Shown in pieces: positions 11,861 to 23,600 of a DNA stretch of 64,000 bases. The position numbers were made by a program, and so were the translations under genes. Below the pieces are notes generated by a model. It worked only from the letters and a program-made list of their open reading frames with translations. It did no database searches and had not been told where the DNA came from. The stretch is from Gordionus sp. m RMFG-2023 (lineage: Eukaryota > Nematomorpha > Gordioida > Chordodea > Parachordodidae): positions 20,375,366-20,439,365 of the forward strand of contig NC_088777.1 in assembly GCF_954871325.1 (NCBI RefSeq). The letters run 5' to 3'. Position 1 is the first letter of the stretch. Each line of letters starts with the position of its first letter.

Positions 11861-13914
11861 CAGGGTTGCCAGATATTCTTCACTTGAAAACGTGAGTTTT
11901 TCTTTTATAATAATTAATGGGGGACTTCTCCCCCATACCCCCCCCCCAATTTGCGGGTCTTCGGTCCGCTTTTGCCCGGCCTTCGGTTGAAGTAATTGAT
12001 GTAGCATACTCATCTAAGTTAATATGTTATATTTAATATAACAAGATTTTAAAGACAATAAAAATTCTTTATTGATTTACTAATAACAATTATGATATAT
12101 AATTTTCTCATGTTTATAAATATAGCATAATATTAATTATTATATTTTATTGATGATTTTAAAAGAGGCAATAAAGATTTCCCATCGGCACTGTGGAGAT
12201 AGGCTGAAAACTATTTGCATGAATAGTTATATTTTGTTTAACTATACGTTCAGCTTCCAATGATGACGTTCTTTTCGCCAAGCAGTAGTCATTAGACAAT
12301 ATTCTCTCTGATGAATCATTTGAATGCGGAATAGAAAATATAAAATTGCATATTTTCTCTATCAATGGTGAGTTTTAAAGAAAATCCATCCATTTTTCTT
12401 GGGTATTCATGTGATAGTTTTTTGATAATTTTTCTTCATAATAGGAATAAAATTGTGAATATTCCTCAAAAAGAATTTCTGTATCTATGTTTGGTATTTT
12501 ATAATTACTAATAATTTTTTGTAATTGTTCAAATTCTGGACATTATTTTAATGTCATAGGGCTAAGATATTTCCATCATAACGTTTTTCTACATATTCTA
12601 TAATATTTTTTATAAATATCTTTGATTCATTTTTGAAATTTATTGCCTTTTCTACATCATTATTATGTTGTAAAATATTTTTAGAAATGCTCCCATAAAA
12701 ATTTTGTTGAATTTTTAAATTTAATGAATTCTTTAGTTTTAGGATAAGATCATGTATATATATTGCTAATACATCTTCAGATTGCAATTGTAAATTATGT
12801 TATTGACTAAAGTGCCAACGTTAAGGATAATACCTAAATATGCCTCTGCAAAATCATCTCCAAAAATTATTTTCAAAATTGGTGGGGTTGCTGATAATGA
12901 TAAAAAATATTCTTTAAGGAGTTGAAAATACTTAAGCATCCGCTTAATCGCTGGGATTAATGTAAGCCAGCGTGTTGGAACATGGCTAATTGATTCTGAC
13001 CATTATAAATTGCACCATTCTACCAATTCTTTTAAAATTGTAACTCTTTTTGTCGAGTTGCTAAATTCATTATAGCATTTAATTACTATACTCTCAATAT
13101 CATATTTAAGAAAAATTATAGCCTTTTTAAACGAATTGTGAAGAATATGGCATATACAACCCATTGGTATAAATTAATATTATTACTATGGCTTTTCAAT
13201 TCTGTCCAAATAATTTAATCTTTCCCAAAGTTTACAGAGGCGTTATCTGCACAATAGGCCGTTACATTAGCAATATCAAGTTCAGCGAATTTTAAATTTT
13301 CTAGCAAGCATCTAGATATGTCTTTAGGGGTTTCACTGTCAGACGAAAAATTTTAAGTAATTAAACATTTATTCCATTCTTTTTGTTGAAGTATCTAAGT
13401 AATAAGGGAAATGTTTTTATATTACCTTTATTCTATTCATCCGTTAGTATTGAAAACGGATTATTGTTTTTTAGATCTTTTATAATATTTGCCCTTAATT
13501 TATTTCATTTAAAATTTTACGAGTTTTAATATAAGATTTATAAAATCCATAAAAGAAATGTATAGTTATTTAAATTCATATTATAATTACACTTGATAAA
13601 CTTTCTAAAAATTGAATTTCTGTTGTGGGTAATTGATCAATGAATATGATTGATTAGTTGGACTATTAACAAATACTACAATTTTTTTAAATATTTTAAA
13701 ATAAAATTAATTTAAAATTTTATATTTGTTTTTAAAATTTTTTAAAAAAATATTAAAATATATTGAAAAAATTTTAAAAGTGTGAGACTAAGTGTGATTA
13801 TTTTAATTTACTCAAAATACGTGGGAAGTGAAGTGTGAGAAAACGTGGGTAAGTAAAAAAATTAAGTAAGAAATCGTGAGAATCACGGCTAAATCGTGAC
13901 ATCTGGCAATCCTG
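11861..13914 (-). mobile_element. hAT element, CAGGGTTGCCAG family, perfect TSD
   Basis: TIRs CAGGGTTGCCAGAT / ATCTGGCAATCCTG with perfect 8-bp duplication ATTACCAC at 11853-11860 and 13915-13922. A decayed transposase fills the minus strand between about 13480 and 12159. The left subterminal region has a C-run and GC-rich words (GCGGGTCTTCGGTCCGC). Well-kept ends around a broken transposase point to a mid-aged insertion. Confidence 0.93.
12159..13480 (-). pseudogene. degenerate hAT transposase
   Basis: Minus-strand pieces in order: near 13290-13220 ANVTAYCADNASVNFGKD, which matches the catalytic-core motif of ZBED/ZMYM-like hAT transposases around an invariant aspartate (YCADNA), and at the 3' end (12365-12159) FSIPHSNDSSERILS followed by a basic segment, the C-terminal dimerisation signature (SIPHSNA..ERVFS). 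The piece at 12787-12554 lies between them. Several stops and frame changes separate the parts, so no functional protein is predicted. Confidence 0.8.
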
Positions 13915-13922
13915 ATTACCAC

Positions 13923-15196
13923 CCCAAAATATGCAGTATAAAAATTTTATCTCAACAACAATATTTGAACTCTGGAAATGACATACAATACCAATTTATC
14001 AATATCTACACTACATTTTTGATTACAATTTCATATATATTACGCTAAATTTAATAAAATGAATAAATAATCACTAAATTTGTCATTTATTTTATATAAA
14101 AAAATGTATTTAAAAAAAATTCATATAATAGTTCAAGATTTTATTATTCCCGTCATTCTTGATGGGTCATAAACTAGTATTTATATAAAAATTTATAATA
14201 ATACTAAACTAAATTATAATCATGATTAAATTATAGGGATATAAGGTTAATTATAATTGTTGGATTTTTACAAATTACATAAAATATAATCTCCCCCTTC
14301 CCCAAAAAAACCTTTTAGCTAAATTATTTATAGAATGACCGATTTTAATTGTTATTTCTTATATTATTTATTCATATTAATTTTCTTAATTTACTATATT
14401 TTATGCAAAATAATTTGCCCATCAAACCAAATTTATTTAAAATTTGATAGATCACTTTTCCTAATTATCGATAAAAAAATATATATTTAAGAAAAAATAA
14501 CTATCATGATATTAGTAAATTTAAATTGGATCTTTTCATATTTCACTTTTTGTGAAAAAGACTTAAAAATAAATTGATTATTTTTAAAAAATATTAAAAC
14601 ATATTGATAAAAATTTGAAATTAAATAATTTACAGTTTAATTTTATCTAATTACTAGCTAACCCATCTAAAATGACGGGCCAACTAAATATTGCCCTTTT
14701 TGCCCAAATTTTTAAAAATCTTTTTATTGCTAGATGATGGTTTTGCAAACCTTATTTTAGATTTCATTGTCCTACACTATTATTTGTTCATATTGAACCT
14801 CATATTAATTAAACCAAATTTTTGGTTCTTACCTTATAAGATAGGCGAATTTCTTATTAATCCATCGTCAAATGAAAGGGAAATCTCTGATTCACCCCTT
14901 AATCTAGGTTTGCCGCTAGCATAAATATTAAAAAAACACGTGAATAAGTATTAACCGAAAGCCTTACCTAAAAATGATAAGTTTAAATATACTTTGCTAC
15001 CATACCTTTTAAAAACAAAAAAAATATATAAATCACCTCTCATAGGTTCATTTATTATTCATACCTCATAAAATAAAGGGGATCTGATTAGGGCCGATCA
15101 CTATATAATTCAATAGTATTGGAAGAAAATTATACCAAGAAAAAAATATTACATTTGTTTATATATAATAAATATATTGCTGTTATTATATAATTT
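13923..15196. other. gene-free stretch with two copies of an ACTAG-hairpin repeat
   Basis: No exon seen. At 14148-14178 (minus orientation) and 14653-14682 (plus) lie copies of a repeat end: ACTAG, a short spacer, then ACCCATC with an inverted GATGGG/TGACGGG partner. The same end, with a near-perfect CCCGTCA-AGAA-TGACGGG hairpin, recurs at 59710-59740. A CCATCGTCAAATGA word near 14860 is also shared, inverted, with 59790. The family is not identified. Confidence 0.45.
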
Positions 15197-15440
15197 GCGT
15201 GAGGGTGCATAGGGAGAGCTTTGCTTCCGGAAAGGGGGGTGGCATAGGTTCAAATCCGGTCATTGGCAAAATAAATTTCATTTTTGAGGTCAAATCTCAA
15301 TCTAAGACCTATTTCGAACTCTCCTCAGGCCGGATTGACCTTGTGGATAGATCGAAAATTAACATTAGGTTATATAGCCTCCTTAAATTCTATAACATTA
15401 AGATGATAAGAAAGTTTATAGATATAATTGAATTAACATT
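15197..15440 (+). repeat. tRNA-derived SINE-like element
   Basis: The stretch begins with a GC-richer head GCGTGAGGGTGCATAGGGAG that loosely fits an A box, followed about 35 bases on by an exact B box GGTTCAAATCC (about 15248-15258), then a unique body with CTCTCCTCAGGCC and an AT-rich tail. This pol III-promoter layout is typical of SINEs. An open frame crosses it but shows no protein features. Confidence 0.5.
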
Positions 15441-16789
15441 AAGAAGATAGGGACGTTCATTTATAGTATGAGATGATGATAATGCAAATTGATTTATTTG
15501 TTTAAAAAAATCGAAACATGAATGACATTTCCATTGGCTATCTCACATTGCTAGTTTTCCTAAATATTATTCTAAGCAAAAATTTTCTAACACCCCCCCC
15601 CCCCCGCCAATATTCCCAAAAAATGAATGTATAAACCATATTATTTTTAGGGTTCTTAGACCCGATGAAATTTTTACTAAATTTGATACAGGTCCTGGTT
15701 CAAACATTTTATAAAAATGGGGGTCTGTCTAAGTGGGTCCAGACAGGCAAAACCTGGTTTGGTTCAGATTAGAAATAAATAGAAATGACTATTAAATCCA
15801 TCACATAGAATGAAAAAAGAGTGTGAGTTTATTTTGTAAAACAAGATTTCAATAGTTATTTTTATTGCATCTAAAATTTTTGTGATAAAAAAATTTGAAA
15901 AAGGATAATAAGTAAAAACAAAAAATCAAGTTTGAGCGTAACATAATAAATCACCTAAAAAGGAAAAAAGTCAGCTCGGGCTCCCGCAATATGAACGCTA
16001 ATATTTTTTGAGTCCAGTTTCGGTAAAAAAAGAGTTGTCACTGGTCCAATTTCGGTCCAGAACTCTAATGTAAAAAATAATAAAGTTAATAATTTTTTAT
16101 AATGACTATATAATAGAAATTTTTGAAAAAAAAAAAATGGAACTCCAAATTTTATTTTTGAAAAGTAATCCGCCTAAAACCCTTAAAAAAGAGGTCCTAA
16201 ACTCTCCAAATTATGATGAAAAGGCCACCAACCCCCCCCCCCACCCTCGTAAATTTTAGTTACGACTATGGACATTTCTTTTTAATGGTATTAATATAAA
16301 ATCCAATTTTTTTAAACACCGTTTTTACAATATGGTTTGATATACCATCCAAGTATATTGTATCTGTAACATCTGGATAGCATAAATTAGCGATTAATAT
16401 TGTACATATATAAAATTTACATTTAAAGTCCACTTTACATTTATAGATTTTAAACAATTGAAGCATATTTTTTAATTCAAAATAAAAACTTTATTTTTAT
16501 GTAAACGGAGAGGCTTTGTAAATAAGTCGAAACTCTAAATATAAAGTATACATATTATTGTTTTTATTAATCAATTAAATATGTATATACTAATACCATA
16601 TTTTCAAAATTGCGACCATTCATTCGGTTATACTTTCACATTATACAGTAAAAGCCTTTTATAAAATAATATTTCAATTGTATAATATGATATCCATTAT
16701 TTTTATATTTATATCAAGTGCTTAATTATATTTTATAAAATATCGAACTGAAACTAGCCCAATGGATATTTTAATTTATCAATATGGTG
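15441..16789. other. gene-free stretch, degenerate repeats and C-runs
   Basis: C-runs at about 15592-15605 and 16228-16241. Words such as GGTCCTGGTTCAAAC, GGGTCCAGACAGGC and GGTCCAGTTTCGGT near 15690-16060 look like remains of GC-rich subterminal repeats of a hAT-type element without recognisable ends. No coding exon seen. Confidence 0.35.
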
Positions 16790-17016
16790 TAGGTCTATTC
16801 AAAAGTAAATGCGAATCAAATAGTACAATCATTATTCGTAATCGATTCGTTTATATTTATATTCGTACGAATAATAATATTTGCTATTTATATCCGACTA
16901 GAAATATATATTTGAATAATTTTTTTTAAACTTAGTGTAAAAATAATTATACCTGTTATTTATTATTTCAGGTTTAATTATAAAAGTGAAAAAATATTAT
17001 AATAATCTGATGATAC

Positions 17017-18888
17017 CAGGCCCGTCACAGGAATTTGGTCTGGGGGGGGGGGGAATAATAAAATTTTTTAAAAATATCAAGCATAAATTTATTAGGACTA
17101 ACTATTCCTAATACACAATTTTAAATTAATGTGAATTAAAAAAAAATTATATGTAAAGAATCACTTAAATGACCCAAAATTTTGAATTTTTTGTGACTTT
17201 ACACAAAAAGTTTCTTAGGAATAATTGTATTTTGAATGTTATATATTTACAATGTAAAATCCTTGGGATTGAGCTAATTTTTCAATTATCTCATCCTTGC
17301 TTGTCGTCAAATGCCTATGAATATTCAAAAGATCCAAACCTTTCAATCTACTTTCAGATGTTGTACTTCTTGGTATGTTTTTCAGAGACCTGCAGGCCCG
17401 ACCCCTGGGCCGGACAGTATTTTAATTTTTTTAAATATTCCCAGGCCGGGCCCGAAATTTTTTTTAAAAAACACCTGGGCTGTATTTATTAAAACAGCTA
17501 TATTTTATATCGTTATTATTAGCTATAAAAAAATAAATATAATTTATTTTAAAAAAATCCGGACCGGGCCTGAAAATTTTATTTAAAAAAAGCCTGGCCG
17601 GGCTTGAAATTTTTTTAAAAAAAGCCAAGCCGGGCCTAAAAATTTATTTTAAAAAACCGGGCCGGGCCTGAAAATTTTAAAAAAAAAACCCAGGCCGGGC
17701 CGTAAAAAATCTTTAAAAAAAATCCGGGTCGTGCCCTGCAAATGATACTTCTGCAGGCCTCTGTTATTCTTCTTAAAAAAGAGAATGCTCATTAGTTTTA
17801 CTAAGAGAAGAGTTTATAAAACCTTTTAATACATTGAGAATTTAATCTAAAATGTGTTTAAAATAATGCAGAGCATCCATAGCATTTTTTGGGACTATAT
17901 CAACCATAGTTAATCTTATAAACATAGTTATTCAGCTAGTAAGGCATCATAAGATACTTTAACATCTTAATAATAAAAATCTAACAAATATTTTTTTTTC
18001 TATCACCATCTGAAAAAGGTTGGGAAGGCTTTTATGGAAGTAATATTTGCAGATTAGTAAGTGCTGCATGATGAATTAAAAATTCATTTATTTGGGTTAT
18101 AAATGTATCTGTATCTAAGATATACTCTTCTACTGATCCTATATTAATGTTTTAACGATGAGCTTGCCTTGCTACAAGTCGGGGGAGACAAATATTAAAC
18201 ACGTATAGCTCTGCTTTTGACTCAACAATAAAATAAGAAATTCTTCATCAACATTAGCTCTAATTTCCTTGAGTTCTGATAAAATGCTCTCAGAATCAAG
18301 TCAATGTCATGTTTTTGAAAGGTATACTTAAAATAGTTATATAATTAAATAATACATTCTAATGAGAAATAAAATTTGGAATAAGCATTGAATCCAATAA
18401 TTTTCTTGCTTCTGAGGAAATATTTCTTTCAGGCCATTGTAATATTTCAGTAATAGCAAATAATTGGCTCTTCTAACTCCTTAAAAGCTGTTACCTCTTG
18501 ATGGCAGAGACTCTATCTCGTTGGACAAGGTTGCAATTTCTTTTTACCTGTTGGACCAGAAGTTTCAGAAATAATTATTATTTGACTAGAAATTTGAAAA
18601 TGGTAGATAAATATTACGTCACTAAAAATTTGAAAATAATAAGTAAATATTATGCTGGAAAACTTGAAATCGAAATTAATTGATAAAATAACTTATGAAT
18701 GTGATAATAAATGTAATTAAATATATATTTAATATATGAGATACGAATAAATATTAACAAATATAAATTAATATGAACAATAATATTTTTGAAAAATATA
18801 TCCGCTGCATTTTTTGGTTTTTTTTTTTTTGGGGGGGGGGGGGAGGGGGTTTGTCTCTCTGCCCTCCCCTCCGCTGCATACACCAATG
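17017..18888 (-). mobile_element. ZMYM-type hAT element inserted in the outer MITE, perfect TSD
   Basis: Perfect 8-bp duplication GATGATAC at 17009-17016 and 18889-18896. The left end begins CAGGCCCGTCACAGG and is followed by a G-run (17041-17052). The right end, read inward, is CATTGGTGTATGCAGCGGAG and also carries a G/C-run (18829-18842). The ends are related to the left end of the element at 56300 (CAGGCGTGCATGCAG). The interior is a decayed minus-strand transposase homologous to the one at 56570-57800. It is interrupted by a third element at 17383-17763. Confidence 0.85.
17383..17763. mobile_element. innermost hAT MITE, GGCCCGGG family
   Basis: TIRs CAGAGACCTGCAGGCC / GGCCTCTG closed by CTGCAGGCCTCTG are nearly those of the element at 8654-10019, and the body is again an array of about eight CCGGGCCGGGCCT-plus-A/T units. 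It interrupts the transposase relic of the element at 17017-18888: the flanks (GATGTTGTACTTCTTGGTAT and TTCTTCTTAAAAAAGAGAATG) are adjacent in the homologous relic near 56680-56720. No clean 8-bp duplication is seen, perhaps through later mutation. Confidence 0.8.
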
Positions 18889-19605
18889 GATGATACATAA
18901 ATATAAGAATATGCTATCAAGTTATTTACCAAATTAAAACGCATATTAATTTAGTTTATAATACCAAGCCAATTTTTAAGGCAAGGAATTCTCCTTTATA
19001 AGATATGCTATTTTTTGACATAAATTAGTCACAAGTTTAAATTAAAAAAAGCCTTTCATGACAGTGATGTATGTATACCTTGTTATTTAATCACCTGTCA
19101 GATTGATAGGCTATCCATGGAAATGATAACAATTAGTTAAATTTTATTAAAAGGCCTATTATTAATTATTCCAAATTCAGTCGAATATTCGAATTACTCA
19201 TTCTATTCGTTGCGAAAAATTGTTATACTTAATTAAACAAAAAGAAAAATTGTTGTTTGTTTTCTTTATTATTCGCGAATTATTCTAAACGAATCAAATA
19301 TTCGATTCATTTTTGAATAGGCCTAATATGTAATAAAAATTGATTAATGTACACTATATTTAAAAATGATTAATATACAAATTTTAGTATCTAGGAGGCA
19401 CCTTATTTTATAATTAGTGCACATGAGCATTCTATTTTTTACTGGCTTAGTAATTTAAGACGTTAAAAACTGGAAAACTTTATTAATGATAAACTTGAAG
19501 TGATTTATTTCAACCGATCATATCTAAATTTAAATTATAGTGTATTTCTAACTTTCTAAAGAGTTTTAAATTAAAATTGGCAAATCAAAACTTTCAAAAG
19601 GTGGT

Positions 19606-19722
19606 AGATTTTATCAATATAAATTTAATGCGAAAGGGGGAGGCACAATCCCACACCCATTTTGCAGGGCTGCTGCCCGCTTTTGTTCACAGATCAGTGA
19701 GGGAGTAATGAATGGAAACCCT
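19606..19722. mobile_element. solitary end of a CAGGGTT-type hAT element
   Basis: Read leftward from 19722 the sequence starts CAGGGTTTCCATTC and has a subterminal AAAAGCGGGCAGCAGCCC block, resembling the CAGGGTTGCCAG end and the AAAAGCGGACC block of the element at 11861. The partner end is not present nearby, so this is a truncated copy. Confidence 0.45.
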
Positions 19723-20029
19723 GAACTGAACATGTAATGTAAAGTTTAAAAAATATTTTATAGACAAAGTTATATCCTTAATAAATTTAAATCTAAAAAT
19801 ATGAACCGGATCGATAAATAACAAATCTAGCAAAGGCCTAAATTCTGAAGGAAAAACTGGACTTGACTGACCAATTAAAAATGGTCTTCGTTTGGTTTTT
19901 ATAATCCCTTTTCGGTCAGGTCTTTTAGTTGATTTTGTTTCGATTTTTTAATTTCGGTTCGTCTTTGACCTGCACTGAACAATCTCAATTTATTTACTAA
20001 ACAAATCTCAATTTATTTATTATAAAAAG

Positions 20030-20683
20030 TGGTTGGAGGAGAGTTATTCACACGAAGAGAACGGTGCTCTAGTTAACTGGCGTTCATATGTGGTTTGCGA
20101 TATGAACGACCCAACTGCTCACGCTTCAACGAGGGATAATTGGCTAAGAACCCCAATGATTAATATTAAATCGCCCTTTAATAACATGGTTGAATCTAAA
20201 GAAAATGATGTTTTAGATAAAAAGGATAAACAAATGGCTAACAAATTTTTGGAAGGAGTGCGCCGAGTCCATATAGACCTGACTTATAGTATGAGAGATT
20301 GTTCTAATTATCTGGAAAACGAACAAAACACTTCAAACGACGGAGAAGAATGTAAGGAAACTTTCGAAGTTTACTATAGTCTGACAGACAAGATCGCTAA
20401 TGTTAATAGCGACAAAACGACGACCCATAAAAAGCAAGCTCCATCTAAAGAAAAAATGGCTGCTAACATCAAATTGAATCAGATGGGAGGCGATCTCAAA
20501 TGGACTTTGTTGGACAGGGTTGCGTCATACTACCCCGATGATGGGTTCGAAAATTTTGGCCCCGAAAGCAAAGTCAAAATTAGCCGTAGAACGTTGTCTT
20601 TTAACCTGGATGTTAGTAAATGGAGATCTTTTTACCTGGCGTTTCACGATTCTGGAGCCTGTCTGTCACTCTTAGCCGTTAGG
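20030..20683 (+). CDS. Eph-like exon: ephrin-binding domain
   Basis: Acceptor AAAAAG/TGG at 20029 and donor AGG/GTAAAA at 20683, phase 0 at both sides. Family landmarks in order: NWRSYVVCDM, DNWLRTPMI, VHIDLTYSMRDC, CKETFEVYYS, then FYLAFHDSGACLSLLAVR, which closes the jelly-roll. Between WLRTPMI and the MRDC strand there is an insert of about 30 lysine/aspartate-rich residues, absent from typical Ephs, at a loop near the ligand channel. There is no usable ATG at the start, so a signal-peptide exon must lie upstream; none could be recognised. Confidence 0.9.
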
Positions 20684-23600
20684 GTAAAAAAAAGATTTGT
20701 ATATTATTTTTTTTTAAATTTAATTTAGAGTACTGGAGTTTTACATAATTTGGGACACCTGAGACTAAAAAATTAAAAAAAAACCTATTTTTCTGGGATC
20801 AAGACAATTTATATAAATTACAGTTAAATTTGTAAAAATAAAAATCGTGTTCAATTTATTTTAAATTATAAAATTTGGGGCAAAAAAAAATCGTGCCTAG
20901 CATGCGCCCCAAAAAATTAATGTAAAACTCTAATAAATAATTCAAAGATATTGATTTGCCATTAAAAAAAGTATAGCTGCAATCAATAATATGTCATTCA
21001 TTGTAAGTAACACCCTTTTTCTCATATCAAGAAAATTATAAAATCAGACCTCTTAAGAATTTCCTACTATTTGGTTTTTTAAATTATGAAATAAAAGGTA
21101 TACATCCTTTACTGCCCGGGTGGTATAATAAACGGCGCATGGCTCGAACCGACACCAACAGGCCCGGAGTTGACTTCCGTCGTCCCCGCGAAAGGTGTAT
21201 GTTTACCCCATTCAACTTACAGATCTGCCCTTAATTTTCAAAATTACGGAAATTCAAACGACAACTTAGTCGATATAAATAAGCGGAAAATCTTGGATAT
21301 GAATATCAAAGCCGTATCTGATAATTTGTTTCAAATGCCGCTTAGCACGGGATTCCTATGTAAGAGCGATGGCAAATGGTTTCACAATGATTTGTTGGCC
21401 GACGCAAAGGCAGGAGCAGGGAGTAATGATGATGCCATGGTAAATTACAATAAAAGTTGCCTTTGTGATCCTGGATACCAACAAACCATGACGGTTTTGA
21501 AAATTCGCGACATTGAAAATTCTAATGGAATTATTCCAGAAGTGTGCGAAAGTAAAAAAATATGTAATTTGTTTAATTTAAATACATGACCTTTAAAAAC
21601 ATTAACTTGCTTTTAATAATAGGAAAATCAGACAAAAATATCCATGACAAAAGTACCCTCCGATTAAAAAACCAAATATCGCAATTTTTAATAGTAGTTA
21701 AGTTTATTAACAACGGGATTTGCGGAGCTTGTTAACCTACTTTTGAAATAAATGAATTTGGGGTACTTTTACCAGACAGGTAAATCTTTTTATACAGGGT
21801 ATTTTTGTCGTCATTCTTTGGAAAAATGTTATATGTATTTATTTGATATTTATTTCTCAATAAAATAGTTTTTAAATTTCCTCAGTTATTTTCTCAAAAT
21901 AAAATTATAATGAACATAAAGTTCGGTTTAGTCCAAAATCTCTATGTTTGTTATTATTAATACTATTAAATCTTTATTAAGAAATCTAATATTATTTCAT
22001 TAATAAGACCCACAATTTAATAGGATGAAATTATATTTTATATAATTAGATCCCCTTATTTATTTTTTTCACACCATTTAACTAATATTTATTATATAAT
22101 ATAATCGCATAATAAGATAAGAAGCGTTGAATAACATTTTTTATAATCTTTTAGCCAAGCCACTACACTATCATAGCCCCCTATTTTTCAATCTGTTAAC
22201 CAAATAAATATCTTCCTTTTTTTATAATCAATAACATTTATGCGTTGCATATTAATATTATTATAAATTCAATAATTTAGAAAATAAAAGTTCAGATACA
22301 TATAAAAAACCAAAACCATCCATTTATAAACTTGTTGCTATTATTGGGCAAATATACATTAACAAAAAAAACTATTTTAAGGATGAGGGGAACATTTTTT
22401 AAAAATATTTTATATTTTTGGTACTCTATTTTTTTTAATGAGATATGGAAAATAAGAACACGAAATGGTAATATTTTCATTATAATATAAAGAACATATT
22501 ATAGTAATGGTCATTTACATTTAATTTATAAATAAAAGAATAGTTGTCTAGACTTTAGGCCTTTTTCAGTTTTAGATTTTTAAGTACATTAGCTCTACCC
22601 CTTCTTCGCTTTTATTTTGTTTAGATAGATTGGAACTAGTTTTCATCTTTCAAGGTTTATACTTTTGATAATATAAGTAAAAAAATTGTTTTTTGGGGGA
22701 CCAAAAAAGCCTGAACAGTTTGATGCTCGGAATCTACAAATTAGAGCAACAGGTTGATATTTATATTTGTTTTGCTATTGGATAAATTTGATTTGGAAAA
22801 CTATTATTAAAATTAAATAATATATAATTATCTCAATTCAATTTTTGATTGATATTAACAATTAGAATTTCCTTCTTTAAATTCGTCTTTTTTTATTTTA
22901 TTGATAAAAGTTTCTAATTATTAAATTAAAAAACCCATATCTATCTAATAGAATGGCGTATGGGGCCCTTTAAATATTAGAATATATTCAAATACCCCTC
23001 CTTGGTTGTTGGGGAGCCATTCTTTTTTATATACAATTTATTTGAAAAAAATATATATAAATTCTTTGCTTTAATTTTGTAATCCCCATTTTTATTAAAT
23101 GCACTATTCATGACTTATTTTATCATTACACATAAATGATCTTTAGAAATCGGGATGGCCTGGTCCCAGAGTTGGGCAGGTCCTCCGGAAAAAGAATGCA
23201 GATTCTTTCTGAAAAAATGTATCTTAGATACAGATATTAGTATCTTTTTCAAAATATTAAATAGATACAAGATAAAAGATACTTGTATCTTTTGCCTAAT
23301 TAGAGTGCCTTAAATACAAGATACTTTTAAATTTAAATTAGAATAGTTTATAAAATACACTTTTTATTCTTTATTTTTGAAGAACATAACACACGCATAT
23401 AATAAGAATGAATATTAACAATAATTAATAAAATATTTAATGATGAGTTAATTATAATAATCAGGCATTTTAATATTAGTTATAGCCCATACTTAGCATA
23501 GATAGGGAAGGGAGACTAGTATTTTTAATGGGAGTTGAAATATTAATTTGCAAAAGAGTATTTAAAATAGATTCATTATTTTATAAAATAATCAAATTTT

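Larger units (their letters stand above)
11465..13995. repeat. direct duplication interrupted by a hAT insertion
   Basis: Unit 1 (about 11459-11760) and unit 2 (about 11770-11860 plus 13915-13995) share, in order, TTAACCTCCCTCAC, TTTAGATTTAACAAATAAAT, TTACCACCCCAAAATATG, a CTCAAC-ACAATAT block, CTCTG-AAAT and ATTTATCAATATCT. The second unit is split by the hAT element at 11861-13914, so the duplication is older than the transposon. Confidence 0.7.
16790..19325. mobile_element. outer hAT-like MITE (TAGGCCTATTCAAAA family), split by an insertion
   Basis: Left end TAGGTCTATTCAAAAGTAA and right end TTTTTGAATAGGCCTA are inverted repeats. Both flanking parts (16790-17016 and 18897-19325) are rich in ATTCGAAT/CGAATA words, as in the copy at 30088-30625. 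The possible target duplication is weak (ATATGGTG / ATATGTAA, first five bases equal). The middle is a separate element with its own perfect TSD, so the outer copy is the older host of the nest. Confidence 0.7.

Noticed and set aside
14691-14924. Hydrophobic open frame that might be a signal-peptide exon of the Eph-like gene
   Set aside because: It starts inside a dispersed repeat end, has no clear donor in a matching phase and no N-terminal signal-like layout; composition is plain AT-rich.
18650-18898. Minus-strand frame beginning in a G/C-run
   Set aside because: It spans the right end of the hAT element and its homopolymer (PPPPKKKK); not a gene.
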